A program made the position numbers and the translations under genes. DNA of 64,000 nucleotides from Pseudomonas graminis (lineage in GTDB: Bacteria; Pseudomonadota; Gammaproteobacteria; Pseudomonadales; Pseudomonadaceae), in contig NZ_CP053746.1 of assembly GCF_013201545.1 (NCBI RefSeq), positions 3,548,501-3,612,500 of the forward strand, in the 5' to 3' direction. The notes below the pieces were generated by a model. That model was not told the DNA's origin and did no database searches. It worked only from the letters and a program-made list of their open reading frames with translations. This document shows, one piece after another, positions 44,486 to 53,791 of the stretch. Numbering within the stretch: the first letter of the stretch is position 1; every line of letters begins with the position of its first letter.

Positions 44486-45166
44486 ATGAAGATCGAACCC
44501 GCAGCACTCGCCCAGTACATCGACCACACCTTGCTGGCCGCTGACGCCAGCCGCGAGCAGATCGCAACCCTGTGCCGCGAGGCTCAGGAGCACGGATTCT
44601 ATTCGGTGTGCGTGAACTCTGGCCAGGTGCCGTATGCCGCCTCGTTGCTGGAAGGTGCGTCCGTCAAGGTCTGCGCCGTAGTTGGCTTTCCGATGGGCGC
44701 CGGGCTGAGCGACACCAAGGCTTTCGAAGCGAAGCAGGCCATTGCCGCCGGCGCGGGCGAGATCGACATGGTGCTGAACATTGGCTGGCTGAAAGACGGC
44801 CTGTTCGACGAAGTACGCGACGACATCGCTGCCGTCAAAGACGCCTGTGGTGCAGTGCCGCTGAAGGTCATCTTCGAAACCTGCCTGTTGGACGACGCGC
44901 AGAAAACCCGCGCCGCCGAGATCTGCCGTGACCTCAACGTCGCCTTCGTCAAAACCTCCACCGGCTTCAGCCGCAGCGGCGCAACCGTGGAAGACGTGGC
45001 CTTGATGCGCAAGGTCGTGGGGCAGGGCGTAGGCGTGAAAGCGTCCGGTGGCGTGCGCGATTACACCACCGCAGTGGCGATGATCGAAGCGGGCGCAACG
45101 CGACTGGGCACCAGTTCCGGGATCGCGATTGTCAGTGGTGTGGCGGCCTCGGGCTCGGGTTACTGA
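44486..45166 (+). CDS. deoC: 2-Deoxyribose-5-phosphate aldolase
   Basis: 226 residues from the ATG at 44486, with AGGAAA 9 bases before it; a TTG at 44480 is too close to the site. The TIM-barrel aldolase splits deoxyribose-5-phosphate into acetaldehyde and glyceraldehyde-3-phosphate. Visible residues are [25 protein letters not shown], the K of VFKT-like FVKTSTGFS (Schiff-base Lys) and [10 protein letters not shown]. It completes the deoxyribose pathway with deoK, and would be induced by deoxyribose-5-phosphate through DeoR. Confidence 0.95.
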   Translation: MKIEPAALAQYIDHTLLAADASREQIATLCREAQEHGFYSVCVNSGQVPYAASLLEGASVKVCAVVGFPMGAGLSDTKAFEAKQAIAAGAGEIDMVLNIGWLKDGLFDEVRDDIAAVKDACGAVPLKVIFETCLLDDAQKTRAAEICRDLNVAFVKTSTGFSRSGATVEDVALMRKVVGQGVGVKASGGVRDYTTAVAMIEAGATRLGTSSGIAIVSGVAASGSGY

Positions 45167-45311
45167 TTCTGCGGGGGGCGGGGTGGGGTGCTGACCCTCG
45201 CAGGGTGCTGACCATTGCAGGGTCCTGGCCTTTCGACAGAAAGAATGCCCCACACCGCCAATGAGTGGCAAACTGCCGGTGCACTTACTTCTGCACCGGA
45301 CACCTTTCTCA

Positions 45312-46265
45312 ATGCAAACATTCTCCCTGTCGCGGCTCAAGGCCCGCTGGTTCTTCTGGCTGTGCATGCTGGTGATCGTCGTCGGTCTGCCGGTCGGTTG
45401 CGCGGCGTTGCAGCACAAGGAGCGTGAGCTGGTCTTCATGATCGAGCCCGGCACCGCGAGCTGGTACCGCGGCCTGCCGTCCGATGTGCAAGAGCTTGAG
45501 CTCAAGGGGCCAACCTTCGGCCTCGGGCAGAACATTCATGCCTGGTGGTGGCCTTCGGAGAAGAACGACGCCCCAGCCATCCTTTACCTGCACGGTTCGC
45601 GCTGGAACCTCACCGGCCAGTTGTTCCGCATCGAACAACTGCGCGCCCTGGGGTTTTCCATCCTCGCCATCGATTACCGCGGCTTCGGCCAGAGCAAGGG
45701 CCAGTTGCCTTCGGAAGCGTCGGTCTATGAAGACGCGCGCATTGCCTGGGAGCGCTTGAAGCAGATCCAGCCGGACCCGCAAAAGCGCCTGATCTACGGG
45801 CATTCGCTGGGTGGGGCCGTGGCCGTCGACCTCGCCGCCGAACTGGGCCGGGACGCGCAGAAAGGTAACGAGCCCATTCAGGCGCGAGGCCTGATCATCG
45901 AATCGACCTTCACTAACCTCGCCGACGTCGCGTCCTCGGTCGCCAGCAAACGCACCTCGTTGCCGGTGCGCTGGCTGGTCTCGCAGAAATTCGACTCCAT
46001 CGACAAGATCGCCGACGTGCACATGCCGGTGCTGATCGTGCATGGCACGGCGGATCAGTTTGTCGCGCCGCAATTCAGCGAAGCGCTGTTCGAAGCGGCG
46101 CAGGAGCCAAAGAACCTGCTGATGGTGCCGGGCGGTAACCACAACAACAGCATGAATCTCGGGCGCCAGGCTTACAGTCAGGCGATCCAGAACCTGCTCA
46201 ACGAGAAGCCACCGGCGGTGCATGCGTCCAGTGCATCGGCGGCGTTGCTCAAGCAACCCGGTTAG
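45312..46265 (+). CDS. Alpha/beta hydrolase, membrane-anchored
   Basis: 317 residues from the ATG at 45312. One N-terminal helix (residues 12-31, RWFFWLCMLVIVVGLPVGC) anchors or exports it; the Cys after the helix does not sit in a good lipobox. The hydrolase core shows YLHGS, AIDYRGFGQS, the nucleophile elbow GHSLGG, and HGTADQFV (acid) with a C-terminal GGNHNN (His). The resemblance is to the S33/ABHD group of esterases. The substrate is unknown. Downstream is an AraC gene. Confidence 0.85.
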   Translation: MQTFSLSRLKARWFFWLCMLVIVVGLPVGCAALQHKERELVFMIEPGTASWYRGLPSDVQELELKGPTFGLGQNIHAWWWPSEKNDAPAILYLHGSRWNLTGQLFRIEQLRALGFSILAIDYRGFGQSKGQLPSEASVYEDARIAWERLKQIQPDPQKRLIYGHSLGGAVAVDLAAELGRDAQKGNEPIQARGLIIESTFTNLADVASSVASKRTSLPVRWLVSQKFDSIDKIADVHMPVLIVHGTADQFVAPQFSEALFEAAQEPKNLLMVPGGNHNNSMNLGRQAYSQAIQNLLNEKPPAVHASSASAALLKQPG

Positions 46266-46332
46266 GCCTTTTTCACGACGGCGGCCGGTGTCCTCTCAAT
46301 GCACCTGCCGTCCACTGCCGCGAGCGCTGCCG

Positions 46333-47172
46333 ATGGACACCCATGCAGACGAAGACGCCCACCTGACCCCTTCCACGCGGGACTGGGTACTGCGTGCCGC
46401 GCCGCTGCCGCAGATCGAGCGGATCGAGGCGTACTTTCATGGCCACGGCTTCGAGATGCACCGCCACGACACCTACGCCATCGGCCACACGATGTCGGGG
46501 GTGCAGAGCTTTCAGTACGGCAAGGCGTTGGTCAACAACCTGCCGGGGCAGACGATGGTGCTGCACCCGGACGAGGCCCATGACGGCCACGCCGGGACCG
46601 AAGACGGCTTTCGCTACCGGATGTTCTATCTGGAACCGGCGATGATTCAGCAGGTGCTCGGCGGCAAGCCGCTGCCGTTTATCAAGGGCGGGGCGTCGAA
46701 TGATCCGCGCCTGTTCAGGGCGACGCAGGCGCTGCTTTCAGACCTGAACACCGCGCTGGATCCTCTGGAACTGGACGATGCGATCTACGACCTCGCCATC
46801 GCTCTGCAAGCAGCCGCCGGAGTGCGCAAAGGCCGCCAGAGCGTCAACTACGCCGGCGCGCAACGTGCGCGGGAAATGCTCATGGCCAGTCTGGAGCAGG
46901 GCGTCAGCCTCACCGATCTGGAACAGGCCAGCGACACCGATCGCTGGCGCCTGTCGCGGGATTTCCGCGTGCTGTTCGGCACCACGCCCTATCGCTACCT
47001 GACCCTGCGCCGGCTGGACCTGGTGCGTCATTCGATAGCGTTGGGCGTCTCGCTCAGCGACGCGTCGGTGATGGCCGGATTTTCGGACCAGAGCCACATG
47101 ACGCGGCATTTCGTGAAGACCTTCGGCTACCCGCCGGGGCGGTGGTTGAAGATGTTGGCGGCGCGCGCATAA
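46333..47172 (+). CDS. AraC family regulator
   Basis: 279 residues from the ATG at 46333, starting MDTHADEDAHLTPS. An N-terminal AraC cupin-like domain (EAYFHGHGFEMHRHDTYAIGHTMSGVQSFQYGK) lies in residues about 30-150. The C-terminal double HTH (ASDTDRWRLSRDFRVLFGTTPYRYLTLRRL...GVSLSDASVMAGFSDQSHMTRHFVKTFGYPPGRW) ends it. Its targets are unknown. It follows the hydrolase by 67 bases and may be co-transcribed. Confidence 0.9.
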   Translation: MDTHADEDAHLTPSTRDWVLRAAPLPQIERIEAYFHGHGFEMHRHDTYAIGHTMSGVQSFQYGKALVNNLPGQTMVLHPDEAHDGHAGTEDGFRYRMFYLEPAMIQQVLGGKPLPFIKGGASNDPRLFRATQALLSDLNTALDPLELDDAIYDLAIALQAAAGVRKGRQSVNYAGAQRAREMLMASLEQGVSLTDLEQASDTDRWRLSRDFRVLFGTTPYRYLTLRRLDLVRHSIALGVSLSDASVMAGFSDQSHMTRHFVKTFGYPPGRWLKMLAARA

Positions 47173-47190
47173 GGGGATTAAACACACCTT

Positions 47191-47329
47191 GTGGGACCGG
47201 CTTTAGCCGGGAAAGCTTCAGGCGTCACGCTGCAAAATGGATGGCGTACACACCGGCCTCTTCCCGGCTAAAGCCGGTCCCACTAATTTCACGCGGTCAT
47301 CCTGTAGGACCGGCTTTAGCCGGGAAAGC
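47191..47329. repeat. REP cluster, CCGGCTTTAGCCGG core
   Basis: Three arms at 47191-47216, 47261-47283 and 47304-47329 alternate in orientation with the core GGACCGGCTTTAGCCGGGAA. Confidence 0.88.
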
Positions 47330-47440
47330 GTCAGTTGCAACAACGCAAAACCGGATGCACCCATCGTGCAATAACGTACAAGACCCTACCCACCCCGCGC
47401 TCTAGATTGGCCCCACATCAACCCCTTCGGAGCCGCCCTT

Positions 47441-47821
47441 GTGTCCACGTCCAACATTCATCACACCCCCGTCAATTTCGCCCAGAAATACAGCCTGTTC
47501 ACCGAGCAGTGGCAGCCCAAAGTCATTGCGCAGATGAACGACTACCAGTTCAAGCTGGCACGACTGGAAGGAGAGTTTCTCTGGCACAGCCACGCTGACA
47601 CCGACGAAACCTTCATCGTGCTCGAAGGCCGTTTGCGCATCGATTTCCGCGAAGGGTTCGTCGAACTCAATGCGGGCGAGCTGTACGTAGTCCCCAAGGG
47701 CGTCGAGCACAAACCCTACGCCGAGAAGGAGGTGAAGCTGATGCTGATCGAGCCCAGCGGCGTCATCAACACTGGCAGCGACACCAACGAGCGCACCGCG
47801 CAGAACGACGTCTGGATCTGA
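47441..47821 (+). CDS. Cupin domain protein
   Basis: 126 residues from a GTG at 47441 with GGAG upstream. The cupin metal-ligand motif is WHSHADTDETFIVLEGRLRIDF (two His and Glu), with the second motif VVPKGVEHKPYA. The fold is a single small beta barrel. Its activity is unknown. It ends one base before the stop of the convergent LysR gene and is not an obvious part of the itaconate locus. Confidence 0.88.
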   Translation: MSTSNIHHTPVNFAQKYSLFTEQWQPKVIAQMNDYQFKLARLEGEFLWHSHADTDETFIVLEGRLRIDFREGFVELNAGELYVVPKGVEHKPYAEKEVKLMLIEPSGVINTGSDTNERTAQNDVWI

Positions 47822-48742
47822 CTACGCCTCGGGCGGCGCGGGCTCGGTTTCAGCTTCGGGCGCAGGCAACAACACCGCAATCAACGCCCTGACCACCCCC
47901 GGCAGGGCGTCCAGTTCGCGGACCAGGATGCTTCGTTCGCGCACAGCCCACGGCTCGTCGAGCTCGATGGTCACCAGCTCCATCGTCCGACTGTGCCGCA
48001 ACGCTGCCGACTCCGGGATCACCCCGATGCCTACCCCGGCTTCGACCATCCGGCAGATGGCTTCGAAGCTCGACACCTGAATCCGCAGCGACAGGCTCTG
48101 CCCCAGCCGCTCGACGTGATCGCGCAGAAAACTCAGCAGCGTGCTGCCTTCGTGCAGGCCGATGTGCTGGAACGCCAGGGTCTGCTTGAAAGTGACTTTT
48201 TTCTCAGTCGCCAGCTCATGGCCCACTGGCACGGTCAGCACCAGGCGGTCGGTGCTGAAGTGGATGACCTGCAAACCCGCCGCTTCCACCGGGCCGGCGA
48301 TGATGCCCATGTCGGTGCTGCCGTCGAGCACGCCGCGCACGATGTCCCGGGACAGGCGCTCTTGCAGATCCACCGTGACGCCTGGCCGTTTCGCCAGAAA
48401 CCCTGCCAGCACTTCCGGCAGAAACTCGGTAACGGCAGTGGTGTTGGCGAAGATGCGAATGTGCCCGGCCGAATCGGTGCCGTAGCGGGTGAACTCACTT
48501 TTCAGGTAATCCACCTGGCTCATGATCAGCCGCGCGTGTTTGAGCAAGCGCTGACCGGCAGGGGTCAGCTCGACCCCGCGGCTGTCGCGGTACAGCAGGC
48601 GCGTGCCGAGTTGGCCTTCCAGCGCTTTGATCCGCGCGCTGGCGGCGGCAGGTGAGAGAAAGGCCCGGCGCGCCCCCTGGGTCAGGCTCGGCGATTCGCC
48701 GATGTGAATGAAGAGACGCAAGTCAGCCAGGTCGAAATGCAT
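47822..48742 (-). CDS. LysR regulator of the itaconate locus (RipR-like, PA0877-like)
   Basis: 306 residues from the ATG at 48742; HTH is HIGESPSLTQGARRAFLSPAAASARIKALEGQLGTRLLYR, and the effector domain begins HIRIFANTTAVTEFLPEVL. It is divergent from the itaconyl-CoA hydratase gene, as PA0877 is from PA0878. It probably senses itaconate or its CoA ester and activates the operon. The site is probably the dyad at 48767-48789. Confidence 0.88.
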   Translation of the reverse strand: MHFDLADLRLFIHIGESPSLTQGARRAFLSPAAASARIKALEGQLGTRLLYRDSRGVELTPAGQRLLKHARLIMSQVDYLKSEFTRYGTDSAGHIRIFANTTAVTEFLPEVLAGFLAKRPGVTVDLQERLSRDIVRGVLDGSTDMGIIAGPVEAAGLQVIHFSTDRLVLTVPVGHELATEKKVTFKQTLAFQHIGLHEGSTLLSFLRDHVERLGQSLSLRIQVSSFEAICRMVEAGVGIGVIPESAALRHSRTMELVTIELDEPWAVRERSILVRELDALPGVVRALIAVLLPAPEAETEPAPPEA

Positions 48743-48766
48743 GGTGGGTGTCCGGACGCTGCAGGA

Positions 48767-48827
48767 GGCGTTCAGCATACCCGAACGCCGCTATACGCAA
48801 ATGCAAATTCACAGAATGCCGGCGCAC
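48767..48827. promoter_or_regulatory. Conserved element between the LysR and ich genes
   Basis: The dyad GGCGTTC-N9-GAACGCC (48767-48789) is followed by a conserved ACGCAAATGC-NN-ATTC segment. A copy lies before dctP at 54647-54707; the two agree at 45 of 61 ungapped positions. It is 25 bases from the LysR start and 83 bases from ich. Confidence 0.75.
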
Positions 48828-48871
48828 TTCCATGATCGGGCCATAACAACAAACCCAGAGGGTTTACGCCC

Positions 48872-49711
48872 ATGAGCGCTGCAGCGTCACCCGTGGATTT
48901 TACGGCCTGGATTGGCCGCACCGAAGAAGCCCAGGATCATCTGAGCGTGAACCTGATCAAGCGCATCGCGGCGACCTTTGGCGAGCCCACGCCCGCTGTC
49001 GGCGACCCGCTACCGCCCCTGTGGCAGTGGTGTTTTTTCCAGGAGCCGGTGTTCGAAGCGCAACTCGGCGGCGACGGCCATCCAGCGCGTGGCGGCTTCC
49101 TGCCTCCGGCGGACAATCGCAATCGCATGTGGGCCGGTGGCCGAGTCGAGTTCATCCAGCCGCTGAAAGTCGGCGCTGACGCCCATCGCCTGTCGACCAT
49201 TCTGCACATCGAAGAAAAGCACGGCCGCACCGGCTCACTGCTGTTCGTAACGGTGCGCCACGATTACTCGCAACACGGCGAATTGTGCGTGCGTGAAGAG
49301 CAGGACATCGTCTACCGCGAACCCAATCCGCCGAAACTCAACAGTGGCGACGCGCCGGAGCAGGGCGAGTGGAGCGAGGTCATCGAACCGACGCCGACCC
49401 TGTTGTTCCGCTACTCCGCCGTGACCTTCAACGGCCACCGCATTCATTACGACCACCCCTACGTCACTGACACCGAAGGCTATTCCGGCTTGGTCGTGCA
49501 CGGGCCGATGATCGCCACGTTCAACCTGCGCGCGTTCATTCGCGCCCATCCCGACAAGCGTGTGCGGCATTTCGCCTATCGCGGCGTGCGCCCGTTGAAC
49601 GTGCCTGCGGCGTTCCGCGTCGGCGGCCGAATCGTCGAGCCGGGCAAGGCGCAGCTGTGGGCCGGTAATGACGCCGGCGTCGCCCAGAGTGCCGAAGTCG
49701 TTTTTGACTGA
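48872..49711 (+). CDS. ich: Itaconyl-CoA hydratase (MaoC-like, FAS1-dehydratase type)
   Basis: 279 residues, beginning MSAAASPVDFTAWIGRTEEAQDHLSVNLIKRIAATFG, the opening of the Meh/Ich hotdog-fold hydratases. The second hotdog carries FNGHRIHYDHPYVTDTEGYSGLVVHGPM, whose Asp-His pair is catalytic. It hydrates itaconyl-CoA to citramalyl-CoA. Identity as Ich rests on matching the order of the P. aeruginosa locus (PA0878) as well as the sequence. It starts the catabolic operon. Confidence 0.88.
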   Translation: MSAAASPVDFTAWIGRTEEAQDHLSVNLIKRIAATFGEPTPAVGDPLPPLWQWCFFQEPVFEAQLGGDGHPARGGFLPPADNRNRMWAGGRVEFIQPLKVGADAHRLSTILHIEEKHGRTGSLLFVTVRHDYSQHGELCVREEQDIVYREPNPPKLNSGDAPEQGEWSEVIEPTPTLLFRYSAVTFNGHRIHYDHPYVTDTEGYSGLVVHGPMIATFNLRAFIRAHPDKRVRHFAYRGVRPLNVPAAFRVGGRIVEPGKAQLWAGNDAGVAQSAEVVFD

Positions 49712-49774
49712 ATCTTTCTTCTTTACAGCCCGGCGCGCCGATCCCGTGGCCGCCGGTCGATGCGAGTGGACACC

Positions 49775-50938
49775 ATGAATCCCTACGAAAACGAAGACCT
49801 CAATGCCATCCGTGACGGCGTGCGCGCGCTGTGTGTGCAGTTTCCGGCCGAGTACTGGCGCAAGATCGATGAACAGAAAGGCTTCCCGGAAACCTTCGTC
49901 AAGGCGCTGACCGATGAAGGCTGGCTGTCGGCGATGATCCCGGAAGAATACGGCGGGTCCGGTCTGGGCCTGGCGGAAGCTTCGGTGATCCTCGAAGAAG
50001 TGAACGCCTGCGGCGGTAATTCCGGCACCGTCCACGGCCAGATGTACAACATGTTCACCCTCTTGCGTCACGGCAGCGACGCGCAGAAAAGTTACTACCT
50101 GCCCAAGCTCGCCAGCGGCGAACTGCGTCTGCAATCCATGGGCGTGACCGAACCGAGCACCGGCACCGACACCACCAAGATCAAGACCACGGCGGTGAAG
50201 CAGGGCGACAAGTATGTGATCAATGGCCAGAAGGTCTGGATCTCCCGCGTCCAGCATTCCGACCTGATGATCCTGCTGGCGCGCACCACGCCACTGGCCG
50301 AGGTGACCAAGAAGTCCGAAGGCATGTCGATCTTCCTTGTCGACCTGCGCGATGCTATCGGCAACGGTCTGACCGTGCAGCCCATCGCCAACATGGTCAA
50401 CCACGAAACCAACGAGCTGTTCTTCGACAACCTCGAACTGCCCGCCGAGAGCCTGATCGGCGAGGAAGGCAAAGGCTTCCGCTACATCCTCGACGGCCTG
50501 AATGCCGAACGTACGTTGATCGCCGCCGAGTGCATCGGCGACGGCCGCTGGTTTATTGAAAAGTCCGCCGCCTACGCCCGTGATCGCGTGGTGTTTGGCC
50601 GCCCGATCGGGCAGAACCAGGGCGTGCAGTTCCCCATTGCCGAAGCGCACATCGAAATCGAAGCGGCGGACCTGATGCGCTGGCGTGCCTGCGAGGAATA
50701 CGACAGCGGCAAGAACGCCGGTGCCAGCGCCAATATGGCCAAGTACCTCGCAGCGAAAGCGTCATGGGAAGCGGCCAATGCCTGCCTGCAAACCCACGGC
50801 GGGTTTGGCTTTGCCTGCGAGTACGACGTGGAGCGCAAATTCCGCGAGACCCGTCTGTATCAGGTCGCGCCGATCTCCACCAACCTGATTCTTTCCTACG
50901 TCGCCGAGCACCTGCTCGACCTGCCGCGCAGCTTCTGA
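49775..50938 (+). CDS. Acyl-CoA dehydrogenase (PA0879-like)
   Basis: 387 residues from the ATG at 49775 with GAGTGGA upstream. It has the usual FAD acyl-CoA dehydrogenase layout: N-terminal helices, the middle beta domain (QSMGVTEPSTGTDTTKIKTTAVKQGDKYVINGQKVWIS) and the C-terminal helices with QTHGGFGFACEYDVERKFRETRLYQVAPISTNLI. The position after ich matches PA0879. Its exact substrate in itaconate metabolism is not established. Confidence 0.9.
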   Translation: MNPYENEDLNAIRDGVRALCVQFPAEYWRKIDEQKGFPETFVKALTDEGWLSAMIPEEYGGSGLGLAEASVILEEVNACGGNSGTVHGQMYNMFTLLRHGSDAQKSYYLPKLASGELRLQSMGVTEPSTGTDTTKIKTTAVKQGDKYVINGQKVWISRVQHSDLMILLARTTPLAEVTKKSEGMSIFLVDLRDAIGNGLTVQPIANMVNHETNELFFDNLELPAESLIGEEGKGFRYILDGLNAERTLIAAECIGDGRWFIEKSAAYARDRVVFGRPIGQNQGVQFPIAEAHIEIEAADLMRWRACEEYDSGKNAGASANMAKYLAAKASWEAANACLQTHGGFGFACEYDVERKFRETRLYQVAPISTNLILSYVAEHLLDLPRSF

Positions 50939-50948
50939 GGACGCCAAA

Positions 50949-52298
50949 ATGAGCCACACCCAGGCATTGGCGGGTTTCCTCGCCGAGCTGACCTACGAGC
51001 AGATTCCCGGCGTCGTGCTGGACCGCACCGAAGACCTGTTCCTCGACTGGATCGGCTCGGCGCTGGCCAGCCAGGGCGCGCGGCCGATTCCGTTGTTCGA
51101 GCGCTACGCCGAACGCATGGGCCCGCAACAGGGCAAGGCGAAGATTCTGGTCAGCGGTCGCGGCACCTCGGCGTACTTCGCCGCGCTGGTCAATGGCGCG
51201 TCTTCGCACTTGGTCGAGCAGGACGATCTGCACAACAGTTCAGTGCTGCACCCCGCGACAGTGGTGTTCTCGGCGGTGCTCGCAGCGGCTCAGGACCTCG
51301 GCAAAACAGGCCAGGATTTACTGCTGGCGTCGGTTGCCGGTTACGAGGCGGGCATCCGCATCGGCGAATTCATGGGCCGCTCGCACTACCGCATCTTCCA
51401 CACCACCGCGACGGTCGGCACCCTCGCTGCGGCGGTGGGCGTCGGCAAGCTGCTGAATTTCGACAAAGAGCAGTTCATCAACCTGCTGGGCACGGCGGGC
51501 ACCCAGGCCGCCGGGCTGTGGGAGTTTTTGCGTGACGCGGCCGATTCCAAACAGCTGCACACCGCCAAGGCCGCCGCCGATGGCCTGCTAGCGGCGTACC
51601 TCACCGAAGACGGCCTGACTGGTGCGCGCAACATTCTTGAAGGTGATCAGGGCATGGCCGCGGGGATGTCCAGCGACAGCGATCCGGCGAAGCTCTCCGA
51701 TCGCCTCGGCAGCCGCTGGGCGCTGGTCGAGACCTCGTTCAAGTTTCACGCCTCGTGCCGCCATACCCATCCGGCGGCCGATGCCTTGCTGCACCTGATG
51801 CAGCGCGATGGCCTGCGCCACGAGCAGATCGCCAAGGTCGTCACCCGGGTTCATCAGGGCGCCATCGATGTGCTTGGTCGGGTCGATGTGCCGCAGACCG
51901 TGCACCAGGCGAAGTTCTCCATGGGCGCCGTGCTCGGGCTGATTGCGGTTCACGGCAGTGCGCAGTTGATCGAATTCCGCGACCTGGCCCTGAGCGATGC
52001 CGACGTCGCGGCCTTCCGCGAAAAGGTCACGATGGAGCTGGACCCGGAGGTTGACAGCGCTTATCCAGCGCGCTGGCTGGGTCGGGTGATCGTGACCACC
52101 ACCGATGGCCGCACCCTTAGCGCCGGCATCGATGAGCCGAAGGGCGACCCGGGCAACACCCTGTCGCGGCCTGAGCTGGAGGACAAGGTTCAGCGCCTGC
52201 TGGCGTTCTCCGGCGCACGCACGGTGGAGCAGGGCACGGCGTTGATTCAGCGGGTCTGGCAGCTGCGCGATGCGCAGGATTTGGTCACTTTGATCTAG
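50949..52298 (+). CDS. MmgE/PrpD family protein (PA0881-like)
   Basis: 449 residues, beginning MSHTQALAGFLAELTYEQIP. MmgE/PrpD proteins are 2-methylcitrate dehydratase-like; the conserved SHLVEQDDLHNSSVLHPATVVFSAVLAAA and KFHASCRHTHPAADALL segments are present. PA0881 is its counterpart. It starts 10 bases after the dehydrogenase stop. In P. aeruginosa a VOC protein gene (PA0880) lies between the two; here that gene is absent. Confidence 0.92.
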   Translation: MSHTQALAGFLAELTYEQIPGVVLDRTEDLFLDWIGSALASQGARPIPLFERYAERMGPQQGKAKILVSGRGTSAYFAALVNGASSHLVEQDDLHNSSVLHPATVVFSAVLAAAQDLGKTGQDLLLASVAGYEAGIRIGEFMGRSHYRIFHTTATVGTLAAAVGVGKLLNFDKEQFINLLGTAGTQAAGLWEFLRDAADSKQLHTAKAAADGLLAAYLTEDGLTGARNILEGDQGMAAGMSSDSDPAKLSDRLGSRWALVETSFKFHASCRHTHPAADALLHLMQRDGLRHEQIAKVVTRVHQGAIDVLGRVDVPQTVHQAKFSMGAVLGLIAVHGSAQLIEFRDLALSDADVAAFREKVTMELDPEVDSAYPARWLGRVIVTTTDGRTLSAGIDEPKGDPGNTLSRPELEDKVQRLLAFSGARTVEQGTALIQRVWQLRDAQDLVTLI

Positions 52299-52314
52299 GG
52301 CGAACGCCAACCCT

Positions 52315-52403
52315 TGTAGGAGTGAGCTTGCTCGCGATTGCAGTGTGTCAGCCCCATCAGCCCTGACTGACAAAATGCTATCGCGAGCAAGCTCACTCCT
52401 ACA
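52315..52403. repeat. Perfect REPIN inside the itaconate operon
   Basis: The arms TGTAGGAGTGAGCTTGCTCG (first 20 bases, 52315-52338) and its exact complement (52380-52403) pair perfectly over 24 bases. The pair lies in the gap between the MmgE/PrpD gene and ict. Confidence 0.9.
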
Positions 52404-52427
52404 GGGGATTTGAAGAGGTTTACGAAC

Positions 52428-53627
52428 ATGACTCAACAAAACCCGCGTCCTCTGGACGGCATCACCGTCGTCAGCCTCGAGCACGCCATCGCGGCGCCGT
52501 TCTGCACCCGGCAACTGGCGGATCTCGGTGCCCGGGTCATCAAGATCGAGCGCCCCGGCGTCGGCGATTTCGCCCGTGGCTACGACCAGCGCGTCGACGG
52601 ACTGGCCTCGCATTTCGTCTGGACCAATCGCTCCAAGGAAAGCCTGACCCTGGACCTCAAGCAGGAACAGGCCGGTGACATTCTTCAATCGCTGCTCGGC
52701 AAGGCCGACGTGCTGGTACAGAACCTGGCGCCGGGCGCCGCGGCCCGCATGGGCTTGTCGTTCGAAGCCCTGCACGAACGCTTCCCACGCCTGATCGTCT
52801 GTGACATTTCCGGCTACGGCGAAGGCGGGCCTTACGAGAAGAAGAAGGCCTACGACCTGTTGATTCAGAGCGAGGGCGGCTTTTTGTCAGTCACCGGCGG
52901 CCCCGGCGACAACGAGATGGCCAAGGCCGGATGTTCCATCGCCGACATCGCTGCCGGCATGTATGCCTACACCGGGATACTGTCGGCGCTGATGCTGCGG
53001 GACAAGACCGGGGTGGGCAGCCGCATCGACGTCAGCATGCTGGAAAGCCTGGTGGAGTGGATGGGGTATCCGATGTACTACGCCTACCGCGGCGCGCCGC
53101 CACCGCCTCGGGCCGGCGCATCCCACTCGACGATCTATCCCTACGGGCCGTTTCCCACCGGCGGGGGCGGCACGATCATGCTGGGTTTGCAGAATGAGCG
53201 CGAGTGGGCGCTGTTCTGCGAGAAGGTTCTGCTTGATCCGCCGCTGGCCACTGACGAGCGCTTTTCGGCAAACTTCAAGCGCTCGGAAAACCGTGAGGCG
53301 CTGCGGGAGATCATCGTCGACGGCTTCGCCTCGTTGAGCGTCGATGAGGTGGTTGCCCGTCTGGAAGACGCTCAGATCGCCAATGCGCGGGTCAACGACA
53401 TGCAAGGCGTCTGGGACCATCCGCAGCTCAAAGCGCGCGACCGATGGCGCGAAGTCGACAGCCCGTCCGGCCCGCTGCCGTCGCTGCTGCCGCCGGGCCA
53501 GAACACCGCGTTCACGCCGCGCATGGACGGCGTGCCGGGCCTGGGCCAGCACACCGGCAGCATCCTCGGCGAGCTAGGGTTTTCGACTGAAGACCAGGCG
53601 CGGATGGCAGCGGGCGGAGTGGTCTGA
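52428..53627 (+). CDS. ict: Itaconate CoA-transferase (CaiB/BaiF family)
   Basis: 399 residues from the ATG at 52428, with GAAGAGG 9 bases upstream. It is a family III CoA-transferase that moves CoA from succinyl-CoA to itaconate. Visible are the N-terminal GITVVSLEHAIAAPFCTRQLADLGARVIKIE, the catalytic Asp173 in CSIADIAAGMYA, and GGPGDNEMAKAG. Its position matches PA0882 (ict/ripA). Together with ich and ccl it makes the three-step itaconate pathway to pyruvate and acetyl-CoA. Confidence 0.9.
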   Translation: MTQQNPRPLDGITVVSLEHAIAAPFCTRQLADLGARVIKIERPGVGDFARGYDQRVDGLASHFVWTNRSKESLTLDLKQEQAGDILQSLLGKADVLVQNLAPGAAARMGLSFEALHERFPRLIVCDISGYGEGGPYEKKKAYDLLIQSEGGFLSVTGGPGDNEMAKAGCSIADIAAGMYAYTGILSALMLRDKTGVGSRIDVSMLESLVEWMGYPMYYAYRGAPPPPRAGASHSTIYPYGPFPTGGGGTIMLGLQNEREWALFCEKVLLDPPLATDERFSANFKRSENREALREIIVDGFASLSVDEVVARLEDAQIANARVNDMQGVWDHPQLKARDRWREVDSPSGPLPSLLPPGQNTAFTPRMDGVPGLGQHTGSILGELGFSTEDQARMAAGGVV

Positions 53628-53669
53628 ACCTCTACCTTGCCGCGCGGGCCTATCGTCACGTCTTGCAAC

Positions 53670-53756
53670 TGTAGGCGCGCTTGCCCGCGAAATGGCCGCA
53701 ACATCTGCCACATCATCAGCGGATGGAGGGCAGTCATTGCGAACAAGCGCCCACAG
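53670..53756. repeat. Degenerate inverted REP pair before ccl
   Basis: The arms TGTAGGCGCGCTTGCCCGCGAA (53670-53692) and its loose complement (53735-53756) are diverged from the canonical core. They lie between ict and ccl. Confidence 0.6.
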
Positions 53757-53791
53757 CGTCGGGATGACCCCCTTTTTCAGGAGCTTCAACT

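Noticed and set aside
49235..50650. Long minus-strand open frame (471 codons) opposite the itaconate genes
   Set aside because: It spans the ends of two genes on the plus strand and has no recognisable domain. Such frames are common in high-GC codon use.
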